From positions 76,786,792 through 76,850,791 of the forward strand of contig CATQJL010000305.1 in the NCBI GenBank assembly GCA_958299035.1: a stretch of DNA of 64,000 nt, written 5' to 3'. The notes beneath the pieces are model-generated. The model had not been told where the DNA came from. It was given only the letters and a program-made list of their open reading frames with translations, and did no database searches. Below are positions 24,832 to 36,520 of this stretch, in pieces. Positions within the stretch are counted from its first letter, which is position 1. Every line of letters starts with the position of its first letter. The DNA comes from Cylicocyclus nassatus. Taxonomy: Eukaryota > Nematoda > Chromadorea > Rhabditida > Strongylidae. The translations under genes were made by a program, and so were the position numbers.

Positions 24832-26811
24832 TTAACGGGCTTTATTTAAACTCTTTAATTTTTTTGCCAAATTTACGGAGCTCTGCTTAGCAGCAGACAT
24901 TTGCTCAGTGTTTGCCAACAACAGAGCATTGCCAGAAGTTCGAACAACACTATTGTTTACTAATTGCTTACTAGCAGCTTGTGCTTGAGCCAAGTAGCAT
25001 TCGACAAACAGTGTAACTTCTTTTCGCCTTGTGAAGCTCAAGTTTCCAATCCGGACTACAAAGGGAAAAATGAGACAGAGCAGTCTGGCTAAGCTGCTCT
25101 TTGAGGTGGCATTTTGGCATAATCAGTGTTTGAATTTTTTTAATGCGCTAAATTTTACAGCTTTTGTTGGGCCCCATTTAAATCTACACGGTCGGCTGCG
25201 CGGGCGGTCACGTTGCGCGCGCACTATGTGTTCAGGTCATGCTTGCCTGCAACCTTTGTGGACCCTCGTTCTCGATCCGCTCGATCCAAGTATATACTTG
25301 GTAGAAACATCACGGATTCCGGTTTACGATCATTCAGGTACTTTCGTCGTTCTTGCTACAAATAGCGCTATATCAGCCATACAGATGATATGGGCCATAT
25401 TTCTTGGGGAACTCTGGGGGCCCTCTTAATGTGTAGGCAGTCTCGGTCGAGTTGAGATCCTGTGCCTTCGAATGTGAAGGAATCCGTGGATGGCTTGTAT
25501 GCCCCAAAGAGTTATTCTCAAAAACATATCTATTTATCATGCCGCCATGCGCACGTAGGTTTGGTGTTAATGTTGATCATCAATTCTTGCTTTTCGATAT
25601 TGCTGCTCAACAAAAGGAAGTTCGCACTCTGAAAAGCTGATCAGGTAGATGAACTTCTCCTTTGAAACAGCAAGACCGAAAGCGTTTTATCAAATTCTTG
25701 GTTCATTGATAGGAGATTTACGTTACCAACAGAAGACTTTACGTTCAATTTGCAAAAAAAGGCACTTGGAGTAGTCTACCGCACAATTTTAGTCTTACGC
25801 GAGCTCTTCTGCTTTGTAAAGTAGTTTATGTTTATGCTGATGGTTCAAAAGGAGGTAGATAGTAAATATACTCAAAAGTTTGTACGAGCTAATTTACAGT
25901 ATCATCGACTCCAAGATTCGTGTAGAGGCGAGGTTTTTAGCGAAAGAGTACGAAAAACAATACTATGACGTGGAGGTTTAACAGGTTCATCCTTAAAACC
26001 GCCTTTACACGAATCGTAGAGACATCAATACATAATACCTAGTTGGCTAACGAACCACAGGAAAATTGAAAGCCAAGGTAGGATGAAACGACTCATCGAA
26101 AAACAACACAAAGTGCAGAGCGATAGCAAAAAGCAAAGAAAAATCGCAAGAAACCTAGTAAGACCTTAAAATTCGTGTATCGGAAGCCGTAGTTTACAAC
26201 GTTGTGCTCATCATCTGACCCAACGTTCTCTTATTTTCATGAGATTTAAACTAAATACTTCATACCCACTTGCGAATAGATGGAATTCAGAGTCCTTGGC
26301 AACACTGGAATCATAAGTAGCCGATACCAATAGTACATACCCTCCACAAGTTCAACACACTCCTAGTGATGATCATAAATACAAGCAAGACCCGAGAAGA
26401 TTAATTCTATCAAAAAAGTGCAAACGATAATCTTGAGGACATTCACTGCTTCCACAACGTGTTCAAACCATCTACTCCTAGTACAGCAAGTGCAACTGTC
26501 GCTTCGACTGTTAAACGGTTTACAGATAGCCACTCATTGGGTCGAGATCCACCTTGGGACCGCGAAGTGTGTAATTTCGAGTTCCGATGGAATGAAAGCC
26601 GCATTGATTACAACCTAGTAAAGCCTCTACCCAATATCAACAGGCCCCAGCAAGCGTGACCCGAGCGCACGCAGTGCGCGCGCGACGCGACCGCCCGCGC
26701 AGCCGACTGTGTAGATTTAAATGGGGCCCTTTTGTTGGAAAATTGACCAAGATTCGAGATGGTAAATTTGAATAGAGATTTTCGACCACGTGTCACATTC
26801 AGTTTGAAAAG
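24832..26811 (-). CDS. Two 3' exons of an unrecognised gene, one split by a transposon
   Basis: Exon A starts after TTATCTTAG at 26811 and reads LFKLNVTRGRKSLFKFTISN and on to NKS. It is interrupted at 26728 by a Mutator-like element and resumes at 25160-25159 just before the donor GTAAAA. Exon B, 25055-24832, follows the acceptor TTTTTCCCTTTGTAG. It encodes 73 residues starting RIGNLSFTRRKEVTLFVECY, ending KSLNKAR and a TAA stop. With the element removed, exon A leaves one base (T) that completes TTC with exon B, so the phases match exactly. In the sequence as given, translation runs into the element and stops at 26608. I do not recognise the family. The C terminus is Ala/Gln/Ser/Lys-rich and probably helical. 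Upstream exons were not found. Confidence 0.6.
25170..26728. mobile_element. Mutator-like DNA transposon, 1559 bp, inside an exon
   Basis: The terminal inverted repeats are about 95 bp and begin GGCCCCATTTAAATCTACAC; the two arms differ at only a few sites in the first 60 bp. It is flanked by perfect 9-bp direct repeats CTTTTGTTG (25161-25169, 26729-26737). Long TIRs with a 9-bp duplication are the Mutator (MULE) pattern. The ends are GC-rich (GCGCGGGCGGTC). Internal ORFs are short and show no transposase motif, so it is probably non-autonomous. An internal imperfect hairpin lies at 25917-26009 (arms GATTCGTGTARAGGCG). Confidence 0.9.
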
Positions 26812-27006
26812 CTAAGATAATAGTATAATCCACGCAAACCAGAAGCCTTTTTGCTTCAGGATTTACAACAAGAAAGCGTCAGTGCAAACTTCACCGATAG
26901 TGTCGTGTTATGCTCTTCAGTAATGACATTATTTTAAATTTTTCAAGATTTGGGACCCATTTTCAAGGATTGAGGGAGGGACCATCGCGCGACTGCCCTC
27001 ACTTAA

Positions 27007-27279
27007 CCCATTGAAGACCGATGTGGACCAGCGGTGGCCCACACCTCTTGAAAAGTCATAAAATTTGTAGGTCTGATAATTTTTTCCACATACCAATACT
27101 TTCTCCATTTTTTTGCACTCTTGGGACCTGTAAGCTTCGCCGTTTAAGAAAATGTTTGTAGTTGTTCACAAAACAATCCTGCATTTCGTAAATTACCACA
27201 AGCTCCTACACCGAAAGTGTTGTGCAAAAGGCGTCGTCCCACAGCTGCGCCACGCAAAATTAGGCGTCGTCGTCAATGG
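27007..27279. mobile_element. piggyBac-like MITE flanked by TTAA
   Basis: TTAA occurs at 27003-27006 and 27280-27283. The element begins CCCATTGAAGACC and ends in the inverted form of CCATTGACG. The TTAA duplication and CC-start are piggyBac features. The TIR is short and imperfect, so this is a moderate call. It is non-coding. Confidence 0.55.
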
Positions 27280-27919
27280 TTAAGGATGATATAATGAGTA
27301 CTAAGATGCAAATGTGAGTCAGTGATGCATGCATAGCAATGATCCTGAAAAATAAGACAAAGGACAAGTCTTGTGCACCTCTCCATAATGGACATGGGTG
27401 CAACTTTTTCGTAAGTGTAGTCAAGTCCTATATGATGAGGCGATGACGCAGGTATACATAAGAATATCATACGTCAATGTATCATTTTTCAAGAAGCCTT
27501 AGAGCTTCAATGGCAAAGGCATAGAATATCTCGAAATAGTCCTTTTATTCTAAATAACCGGTGTAGAGCTCAGCTGATCGACAGCTAATTCTTGCATCTT
27601 TATTAGTCACTTTCCATTTCTGCAGTAGAGAAAAATATGCAGTTTGATTTTCCTCGTTATCAAGCAAAGATACATTCAGTAAAATTGAAGAATATGAACA
27701 ATATATCTAGTTAAGGGAGCTCAAAAATTCATGTTCAGAATTCATATAGTTGCTGCGTTTTTGATGGTATGACCACCTCAAAATAAGTCGGTTGTTTATG
27801 GGGCTGACTTTGATAAATTGAAAAAGTTGCACTTAAAATTGGAGTAGCCCCAATTTCTAGGACAACGCCGCCTAAATACCACTTCTAACAATAAGAAACG
27901 GGTTTGGCGGTATTCATAG

Positions 27920-28147
27920 CCCGATCGGGCTCTCATCTACGATATAAAAGCACCCGATCAGAAGAGATTGATGGTTGCCGCTTTTCGAGAACAGTCTCTT
28001 TTGAAAAAGTTTGGAAAATTGCTCAAATTTCATTTCATCGAATTGTACGAAAGATCTACATCCTTGGAAAATCGAAACCCGGAGTCCTGCAGGAAGTTCG
28101 CCGAACAGACGCCGTCAATCAAGGAACAATCTCACAATCAAGACTAG
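27920..28147 (+). CDS. Possible terminal exon, unknown protein
   Basis: After a TATTCATAG acceptor, phase 0 is open for 75 codons to TAG at 28145-28147. It begins PDRALIYDIKAPDQKRLMVA and continues with LLKKFGKLLKFHFIELYERS. It is basic and probably helical, with no signal peptide. A competing overlapping frame is also open (27904-28215), so the reading is ambiguous. No upstream exon was found. The family is not recognised. Confidence 0.3.
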   Translation, partial: PDRALIYDIKAPDQKRLMVAAFREQSLLKKFGKLLKFHFIELYERSTSLENRNPESCRKFAEQTPSIKEQSHNQD

Positions 28148-28750
28148 CTTGCAAAAGTGCATCGGCGAGCGAGCCTCATTCAGCGACAGTAACGATAGAG
28201 TATGAAGGGCTATAAAGGGATTACAAGTGTCGTATATATGTCGCATTTCGTACATATAGTTTTTTATGTACTACTGAGGTAGTAAGAAAAAAATCTATGG
28301 GAACTTAGGGATAGCAATTTTCGATAGTAGTGGCGAAAAGAAAAAACGCTACACTTGTAGTATCAATTACATCGTGAATGTACATCAAACACTAGCCTCT
28401 TTGCATGGGTACAAAAAGAAAATATTTATTCTGGAGAGGAAAAATAGTTACCCTTCAATTTCTTATTGCTTTAAGTCTTGTCCATGATGAATACATCGAA
28501 AGAAAGAGATAGGAGAAATCATACAATATGTGTTATGTGTTGAACATATGATTCCAAGTCAATCTAATTAAATTCAAGCAAAAATTTCATTAGTTTGAGC
28601 CTCAGCGAAACCAGCAAGAAAACTTAGTAACCTGCAGGAGGGGTACCCTTATACTTTTTGATCAGGTCGTCTTTCAGTCAGTGCTGATAGTGTACTACTT
28701 TGATGTAAAAAGATGGAGAAAATCACACCATAATATGTGTGCAGGAAATA

Positions 28751-29421
28751 CAGGGTGTCCCAAAAGTATGTATACACTATTTGATCATTAATATCTCTCT
28801 TCCCTAGGAGTCTTTCGCCTGCCTTCAGTACCATTCTGTAGAGCAGGCTACAACTTAGATTTGCAGTATAGAGCGAATCAACTATCTTCATTCACCACTG
28901 TAGGATTACGGTAGGAACTTCAAGAAGGGTTTTGAGCCATTGAGGCGCCTTAGAAAGTAAACCAAACAATCTGTGAACTCCTACACTAGGCTAATTAAAG
29001 TCGCTTAAACCAAATATGAACTTTGTATTTGACCGCGATGCTTCCTTCATGACTTATGAAGGAAGCGTAAACTGTGATAACTGTTTTTATTGTGCTCCCT
29101 AAAATTGCAGTCACACCCTTTGAAAAGCTTTGCAAACTCCTAAAAAACTGAGTAATGAAATCAGCGCACCTAAAATCCCTGGGTCACCAATTTTCAGAAT
29201 TTTTGGAAACATTTTTTGGAACCCGCATAATCCACAATGATCTGTAAGCCAAAAATTCCTACCATAATCCTACAGTACCGAACAGCGATCCGTGGTCCGC
29301 TTTATACAGTAAATCTAAGTTGAAGCCAGCTCTGCAAAATGGCACCTTAGTAGGTAAAAGACTACCTGGAAAGAGAGATATCAACGATCGAACAGTGTAT
29401 ACATACTTTTGGAACACCCTG
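28751..29421. mobile_element. Stem-loop element, CAGGGTGTCCC family, copy 1
   Basis: The ends read CAGGGTGTCCCAAAAGTATG and the inverted CAGGGTGTTCC form, with TA at 28749-28750 and 29422-29423. The arms are about 190 bp and include GTAGAGCAGGCT and a GTAGGATTACGGTAGG motif. The unpaired centre is about 300 bp and non-coding. The TA flank suggests Tc1/mariner-type mobilisation. Relatives are at 39935, 40229 and 63751. Confidence 0.85.
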
Positions 29422-29424
29422 TAC

Positions 29425-32145
29425 ACATACAAATAAATCAATTATAAAATATTAAAAAAATGGAAATCATTTAAATGTCACCATTTCAAGCGCTACAAGC
29501 TAAGACAAGATAAGAAAAGTATCTGCAGGAACTTCACACAAAACTTTCAGAAAAGAGAACAGATCCTGTCCGCCTGAGAATCTATACAAATTAGCTTTCC
29601 CACTTTTTCCGCCTGGCAAGAAATTTTCTTGCCGCTCTCCGTGCCAGTTTAATCTTTTGCCTTCAAGTTTGTCAGTGTTTCGAGCCGTGACAACAACAGC
29701 AGCGTCGACGCTTCTGCAAGAAAAAAAGCTGCACTTTGTTTTGATAAAAAGCTATATCTCCTGACAGACAGCGGATCTAGTTCCGCTCAACACACTTGCC
29801 GAACTGGATACTCGCGCCACACAGTAGTCGATGGAATTCACTATGCTCCGGGGGGGGGGGGGTAAATTTTAGCTGGATGATCATTTACTGCAAAATTGTA
29901 AGATAAAGGACAAGGTTGACCTCGGTTTTGGGGTCAGTGTACAATTGCGAGTTGAAGATTATGATGGATTTTGCAATGCAGGATCTTTTTTGCAAAAAAA
30001 TTCGCATGGGCAATCTAATGAAATTTATTCGTGTCCTTTCAGGTCAAATCTTTAAGATTAATGACCTCACACACAGATTACAACAAATTTCTAAAAAAAA
30101 CTTGTTTACAAAACGCTATTGAAATTGTGTAATATTGAGTGTACAAAAACAGTTGGTCAGAAATTCTGCAGAATTCAAAAGGGTAAAAACCGTAAAGCAG
30201 AGTTGTGACACGATTTCTGCTTATATGTTGCACTTGAGACACAGAATTTGAAACTGAAAATCCAAATTTTGTTCTTCTCAATGACTTTTCGCCTCAAGAC
30301 AATATATTGTTTAGAATTTCTGATAATGTTAGGATAATTCATAAAATTTCTGACATGTCTTTTTAATATATTCTTGCAGAAAGTTCGTGATGGTTTTTGA
30401 AGCATGTTTTGGGGGGAAGTATTGGACTATTTTCATACCGGCGCTATGAAGATTGTGGAAATCATACTCCTTAGAATTGGATATTATTTGAACTATAGGA
30501 AATCGAAACCATGAAAATGTATAGATTGCTGCTCTTCTATAGCTAAGAGAGATGATTTTTTTTAAATTTTGCAACTTCGATGTGTAAGGACATCTTTTGT
30601 TTCGACTTCGCGGTAATTTTATCTTTTTTGGAGATGGGAGGGGGGGAGGGAAAAAACCGAAAGTAACGCAAAACATCAAAGAGTCATCGACGATAAGTAC
30701 CACACTGCAAAGAATTGGTAAACTGAAGGAGAATTCACATTAGAAGTCCTTAGAGCTTTTTTTTCAAAGGCATGTTGAACATTTGTTGGATAGACTCCCA
30801 AGTGCTGATGAAAATGTTCAAAATTTCGATGAGCTGTTTTTTTAATATCAAAAACGTAGAAGTTGCATAGCATTACAGAATACCGTGAAATACATCCTGG
30901 TTATGGGAGGAGGCAAGAGCTTACAGAAGGAGGATCGTCACAGTAATACTTAGGTTTCACTTTGGCGACCAAATATGGTCTAGAACAGATAGTATGAAGC
31001 TCTCAAGCAAGAAGTTCGTAAACTGGCAACGAAAGTGTGAATGTGTAGCTGTTTTACGATAATATATGAAGCTGCGAAGGCAGCTTTTACAATAGCTTCT
31101 ATATGACACTGAAGGCGTCTGAAGTGCACTTGTTGCGTCGTTTATGAGACTCAAAGTGTATTGCACTTTGTATGGAACTTCATTTCCGTCAACTAGCTTC
31201 TTACAAAGCTGGCATATGAGCTGTGAAACTTGTCGGGTTAAGATTGCGGGGGTGAGGGTAGAAAAGAGTTTCCGTTGGAGTAACAAAAGCCAAAGGAAGT
31301 TTATAAGACGTTAAAAAGTGCACAAAAGCGTGTGGAATAATGCCAGGGCAGGTTCCATTACAGGAAAACAGAACAATATGAGAAAGAAACAAGGGAACTA
31401 AAAACTTGAATATGAAAAAAGTGGAAGAAGGAAGAATGATTAATAAGGAAAGATAGAAAGAACGAATATTCCCGAACTCTGCGGTATTGTAGAAGATTCG
31501 CCTTGTCAAGCTGAGTCTAAATCCGGTCGAAGGTCTCAAATTGAATTGTTTTACGAGAAGTTATGGTCAACTCTCGAAAATCTCCCGAACTGCGCGAGTT
31601 TCTTGTAATCCGCGTTATTCGCGCAATTTGCGGGATTTACAGTGTTTAGCCCGTTCTAACTGTCATAACTTCTTCAAAAAAGAGGAACTTTGCGTTTTTC
31701 CCTATGGCTGCGAAGCATTCTGAGCTAAACTTTTACGAAATACGAAAAAAGATTACGGTAAGGCAAAGCACATCCAAAATGGGTCTTACGAAAACATGAC
31801 CACCTGTACGAATGTGACTATCCGGTCGTATATTAGTCTCCCTCGTAAATCGACACCTGCCATTTCAAACCGGATACTATAGAATAGAGCTTGAATTGCA
31901 TTTGATGGTGAGACCCTTTTGGGAACATTATTCCAAAAGGATCGGCAACGCTCTTGCAAATAGCACCTTTAGATTACTGGTTCATTAGTAAGAAACATGA
32001 GCTAGCTTTAGAATAGTGATGACAGAGAAAGAAAGTGGGCGGGGGAGGGGGGAGGAGTAAAAAAAATAGGGTATTTGATTTGTACAATGGTTTCCTCTTC
32101 AAGTAAGCAAAAGATTCTGACACCAACTTGTTTTCAGCAAAGAGT
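29425..32145. other. Intergenic stretch, no confident gene
   Basis: Contains a run of 13 G at 29850-29862 and several open but unassigned minus-strand frames (near 29600-29800 and 30957-31286) that I could not turn into a gene. A small GC-rich inverted patch occurs near 31570-31640. Confidence 0.4.
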
Positions 32146-32149
32146 AATC

Positions 32150-32417
32150 TCAGGAAATCTTCGACAAATCTACTTCAGTTCTTTTCTTGGTTCCTGCTTG
32201 TAACTTTTTCTCCATTTCTGGAAATTCTATGCTAATCACCAAATTGCGTGTTTTATCAACTTTTGAGTAGAAAATCCCCGCCGGCTGAAAGGAAAAAATC
32301 AAAAAGGTCATAATAACAAAGCTTATAAACTCTCTGAAGGTCATATCAACAAGGCGAAACGTAATCTGTGAGTAATACTGTTGACAGAGAAATTAAGATA
32401 AATACTGGAAGGGCCAT
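32150..32417 (-). CDS. Small secreted protein, two exons
   Basis: The ATG at 32417 opens a hydrophobic leader (MALPVFILISLSTVLLTDY). Exon 1 ends at 32379 (donor GTATTA) or 32361 (donor GTTTCG); both leave phase 0. Exon 2, 32284-32150, follows the strong acceptor TTTTTTCCTTTCAG. It encodes 44 residues (PAGIFYSKVDKTRNLVISIE, then FPEMEKKLQAGTKKRTEV) to a TGA stop. The mature peptide would be only about 45-50 residues, cysteine-free and Lys-rich, with a dibasic KKR site. Secretion is inferred from the leader. I recognise no family. A polyA signal is not obvious, so a further exon cannot be ruled out. Confidence 0.55.
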
Positions 32418-32426
32418 TTTGCGCAG

Positions 32427-32433
32427 CTAAATG
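32427..32433 (-). promoter_or_regulatory. Probable SL trans-splice acceptor
   Basis: TTTCCATTTAG ends 9 nt upstream of the ATG at 32417 (5' UTR CTGCGCAAA). This fits a nematode spliced-leader acceptor and supports the start codon of the small secreted protein. Confidence 0.55.
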
Positions 32434-32793
32434 GAAACAGCAGGACCTACGGCATAAAACAGTGGAAAAATATTGAGGGAAAGATGGTGTGCCCGAAAGG
32501 AAGGAACAAAAATGAAATCAAATGCGAAAGCTTATCTCGAAGGGCTGTATTGAAATGATTCATTATGAAGTCCCAAGTACAAAGAGAGTTTTGACCCTAA
32601 TTTAAACGTCATCCAATCTTGTTCACATCTTCACAAAGAAAAGAAAAAAGTGAGAAACCTATCCAATTTCCGTTTGTTATATTGCTTCTGTTCTCCCACT
32701 TCTTGTTTAACGGCGGAACAAGGCAGGCCAATTTGCTATGGAGTATACAAATCCCATAAAGAAGCTTCTCAACTGCCTTTAATTTTTCATCCT

Positions 32794-32994
32794 CTCAGAC
32801 AACTGACCGGAGCTTCCGCAGAATGTTTGGGAAAGTACCGCCGTGTAACCTGCGGAAGTTCCTGTTTTCAACCAGCTTGACGTGAAAATCCTGGAAAGTT
32901 CTCATTTTCGTTTCTACTTTTGCAATAATTACAAAATTCTGAGGAACTGCTGCAAATTTTGCTTGTTCTCCGGAAGTTCCGTTGAATTGTCTGA
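32794..32994. repeat. MITE with CTCAGACAAyTgACCGGA-like ends
   Basis: The left end CTCAGACAACTGACCGGAGC is mirrored at the right end by a diverged inverted copy (CTCAGACAATTCAACGGAAC). A related but more decayed pair of GGAACTTCCG-containing ends lies near 21290-21450. It is non-coding. Confidence 0.6.
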
Positions 32995-33576
32995 GCTTAT
33001 TGTTTGAGTCAAGTCTCTATTCTTATGGCACACTCAGATCAATAGAAAACAAACGAATAACTGGTAAATGAATTTCGATCTACATCCACCCCTTTTTCTT
33101 CCGCAATTTCACTGTTCACAATAACTCTATACCGTCTCGCAAAAGTTATAAATTACTCTAACCTGACATTGTGATGGATTCACGATTGGTAGACGTAAAT
33201 GTTTTTGTCTGCACGATTTTTGTGAAATAATGAATGTCTTTCATACAAAGCACCCCACCTTACGAAGAGGACTTCCATTAAGGATACATTATGGCACGTA
33301 AATTATCGTTAGGAAACCGATCACTAATGGACTATGAGAGTTTGTGTAGATGGATTGACAAAGTAGACAGAGTAATTTTTGAAAACGTTATTACCGCTAT
33401 TAATTCATCTAATTATTTGAATTTGTCCAATTATTTACTGTGAATAAAATAAGCAACAATTCAAGAACTGCAACTGCATCTGTAAAGAAACACTGAAAAG
33501 GTGCATAAACGGTTATATAATAAAAATGAAAATGTGTTAGTATGTGAGTAAGCCTTCCGAGGTTAGTAGTCTTTAT

Positions 33577-33625
33577 TAGTGGCGGCCTAACGTTTCGAAC
33601 AAGTCGTCTTCTTCAGAGGCCTAAA
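33577..33625 (-). ncRNA. Hammerhead-like core (candidate)
   Basis: On the minus strand, AGGCCTCTGAAGAAGACG is followed after a short spacer by TTCGAAACGTTAGGCC. CTGAAGA fits the hammerhead CUGANGA core, GAAAC fits the GAAA core, and flanking AGGCCT/AGGCC segments can close the helix. Such minimal motifs are known from Penelope-like and other retroelements. No reverse transcriptase is adjacent, and helix III would be very short, so this is a motif-level guess. Confidence 0.3.
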
Positions 33626-33754
33626 GTGGTAGGAGACTTGGATTATGTGTCCAACCCACCAAAATCCTCCACCAGTCCCCGGCCAGCCTCGATTTTGCCC
33701 CAGAATATCACAAGAAAAAGTCCCAAACGTGAAAGAAAAAAAATGAAAATAAAT

Positions 33755-33800
33755 GTTGATGATAATAATAATAATAATAATTAAAATAAATAACGACAAT
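33755..33800. repeat. (TAA/AAT)n microsatellite
   Basis: AATAATAATAAT-type simple repeat followed by further A/T-rich degenerate trinucleotides. Confidence 0.8.
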
Positions 33801-33871
33801 AATGATAAAAATGTTGAGAATGATAATGGTAACAATCTCAAACTGCAAGATCTGAAAAAATGAAGTCATTA

Positions 33872-34088
33872 AGAGCCGGGCATACTTCACGCGATTTGGC
33901 AATTCCCCAGAAGTCTTCAGATCCAAAACTAGCAGATTGCGCATGCATAGTATGTACATATAGCTTACGTAGATTGTGAGAATGCCAAATCTTCTATACT
34001 TCAAAAAATGTACTCAAAATGACTTATGGAGAGTGGAATATTGCCAAATCGCGTCGAGACTGAAATCGCGTAAAGTATGCCAGGCCCT
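33872..34088. mobile_element. Harbinger-like MITE, copy 2
   Basis: The ends are AGAGCCGGGCATACTTCACG and its inverted partner, flanked by TTA at 33869-33871 and 34089-34091. It is the same family as 16911-17140, with matching internal order (TTTGGCAATTC, AGTCTTC, GCATGC). Confidence 0.8.
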
Positions 34089-34959
34089 TTACAGAAAACT
34101 TGAAAGACTGAAAGCGACACATGACATTACAACAAATGAATATTCACTGCTAAGAACAAGGGCTATTTTGTAAACATTTTAGCGATTTTTCGATGCAAAT
34201 CGTGAAATACCAGCTCAGACATTGTCTTTGAAAATTCCAGAACGTGACGTATTACCCACTCACACTGTTTACATCCCGTCTAACCTTGAATCTTGTTTTT
34301 CTGATCGAAACCAATTAATGGCTGAAATGCGATGAAATGGAAGAAAAATTGGAGGAATGCAGGGGATTTTGGGAAGACCTTGATTTGAGCTAGAAGACAT
34401 AGGCGTGTTAGTGACGCATTCAAATTTGCATACAAATATGCAAGGATTTTCTTCTAAAAAACTGTACAAAGATAGGTATAATCGCGTTAACCATTTTAGT
34501 GAACATTTACGTCTTTCTGATTGACCTATTGCACAAAATTGATAAAAAAATTTTTTCTCAAACAAACATTCGCTACCTAATGTACAGAGTTTACATAGAC
34601 AAATATTTGGAGCTGATCCAAGACGATCTGGTCAGATCTGAGCTAAGTAAGTAAACACTCCAAACAGCTCTCGATTGTAAGAGCATCATCTTGAGTACTG
34701 GGTGTAATCAAAAACACAATTCATATCAATAGCAAATGGATATTTGCAGGAAGCAGAGGGGGGGTGTATATCTCGTGACTTTCGCAGTGTATATTGAGAA
34801 AATGTCAACAAATAGATTTGTCAATGTCAAGTCGAGTAACAGAAGAGAGATGACGTTTGGGGAGTATGGAGGGGAATGTGTGAGGGAAATGGCCAGAAAT
34901 ACTCGAACAACATCAAACGAAATACACATGAATGAAGGTGGTATCTAAAACCTTTTTTG

Positions 34960-36035
34960 TAGGAGTTTTAAAACTGGAATTTCTAGAAATTCGGAAAACA
35001 ATAGTTTCATAAGCTTCGAAAAGGCGACTCAAAAAAATCCAGTCAAAGAAGATTTGAAAGGGGATTTGAGAAAAGCGTGCTTGTAATTTTCAAAGCTTCG
35101 AAACGGAAATATCGAGCAAGTCGGAAAACAATAGTTTTACGAGCTTCGAAAAAGGGATTTTGCACAGAAACAAATTCTAGTTATGAGAGGTTTGAAATCA
35201 GAATTTTCGAGAAAAAAGGATTATAATATTGTTTGACACGCGAATTTTACGCAAGAAAATAACGATTTTATTAGCTTTGAGAAGGGAGTCTTGCACAAAA
35301 ACGAAAAAATAATAGCCGTAGGAAATTTGAAAAGGGTTTCATAGAGAAAAACAAGGGATCATAATTAGTTTTGAAACGGGGATTTCGAGGAAACCAGTAG
35401 ACTATGGTTTCTGAAGTGTTTAATCGGGAATTCTCAAAAAAAAAAAAACAAAAGTTATAATTTTTAAAGTTTAAAACGGAAAATTTTCCGAAAAACAGAA
35501 TGTCACAATCTAGGAGAAGTTTCAAAAGATTATCGAGAACCAGCCAGCTCTGGTAACAGTTATACTCGTTTTGAAACGGGAATATGCACAGAAACGAAAG
35601 ATTTCTTTTATAAAAGTTGAAAGGGGAATTTCGAACAAAGGAGAAAATGATCACTGCATCAGCTTTAAAAGACAGCTTCTGCGCAGAAACAGAAATGAAA
35701 GCTTGAAATGCCAATTTCTTGATAAAAATGTAAAATCATTTCTAGGAACACTGAACGAGAATTTTGAGCAGAAACAGCAAACTTCAGATCTCGAGCGGGA
35801 CAAAGTTATATTTAGAGCAGCTTTAGGAATCTCGAAAAAGAGCAGAAATTTTTGCTATACAAGCTTAGAAATGGGAAATTTGCTGAAAACAGAAATCACA
35901 CCTATAGGAGTTCTGAACCGGCGGCCAGAGAAGCGACTTCATAGATATAGGAGCTTTGAAGCGGCAATTTCAAGCACAGAAAATTGTACTCATACAAGTT
36001 TTGAAACGGGTTCGAAAGTAATGGCAATTCTAGGC
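34960..36035. repeat. Degenerate minisatellite, period about 60 bp
   Basis: Units of the form GCTTTGAAACGGGAATTTCG then AGCAGAAACAGAAA recur throughout with heavy divergence. The long plus-strand ORF at 35571-36101 and the minus-strand ORF at 35714-35271 are produced by this repetition and should not be read as genes. Confidence 0.7.
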
Positions 36036-36079
36036 AAAAGTGGGAAAACCAAAACCACTGAGCAATCTTGTCGATTAGA

Positions 36080-36360
36080 TGTGTGCGCGAGTCGAATCTG
36101 AGCTGAGCCGGGGCTGCAAAAAAGGAAATGTAAGCAAACCGAGGCAGAGTCGTCAGCAGCTCAGCCGCAGCAGCCGAGCAGACAGCGGAGCGGCGGCGAC
36201 GTCGACGACGATGTGCAGTGGTCAATACCACCACCTCCTCTACCACACGAACACACACTCGCACAACACGGGTGCGAGCTGTGACGAGACGCGCGCCCCG
36301 CCGCCGCCGTTTTCACCGAGTTCACAACGGGCGGGTGCGCCCGCCCGGGTTTACTGCAAT
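36080..36360. other. GC-rich island, possible first exon or promoter
   Basis: About 280 bp abruptly richer in G+C than the flanks. It contains CGG/GCC triplet runs, an ACACACTCGCACAACACG segment and an inverted GGGCGGG/CCCGCCC hairpin near 36330-36346. It could be a promoter or 5' exon, but no spliced gene could be attached on either strand. Confidence 0.4.
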
Positions 36361-36520
36361 TAATGTGTGTTCGCCGAAGAATTCAAGGCTTTTTTGACTG
36401 ACAGGAGGTGGAAATCTTAATGGCGTAAACAATGGGTAATGTGCGCTTAGACATTTAAGGTACTCTTCCCGCGGAGTGATATTACACCATACTTTGAAGT
36501 AGCATACACAAACCACGCAC

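Noticed and set aside
29600..29800. Minus-strand RRRCCCC and ARRAARKFLARRKKW segments after a TTTCTTGCAG site
   Set aside because: The two pieces are separated by stops in the same frame and a competing frame is also open; no consistent gene model.
30957..31286. Minus-strand ORF with ICQLCKKLV and a later CQFTNFLLESF, faintly like a saposin-type domain
   Set aside because: Cysteine spacing does not fit the six-cysteine saposin pattern, a second frame is equally open, and no signal peptide or matching exon was found.
35571..36101. 176-codon plus-strand ORF
   Set aside because: It lies almost wholly in the ~60-bp degenerate minisatellite and its residues follow the repeat.
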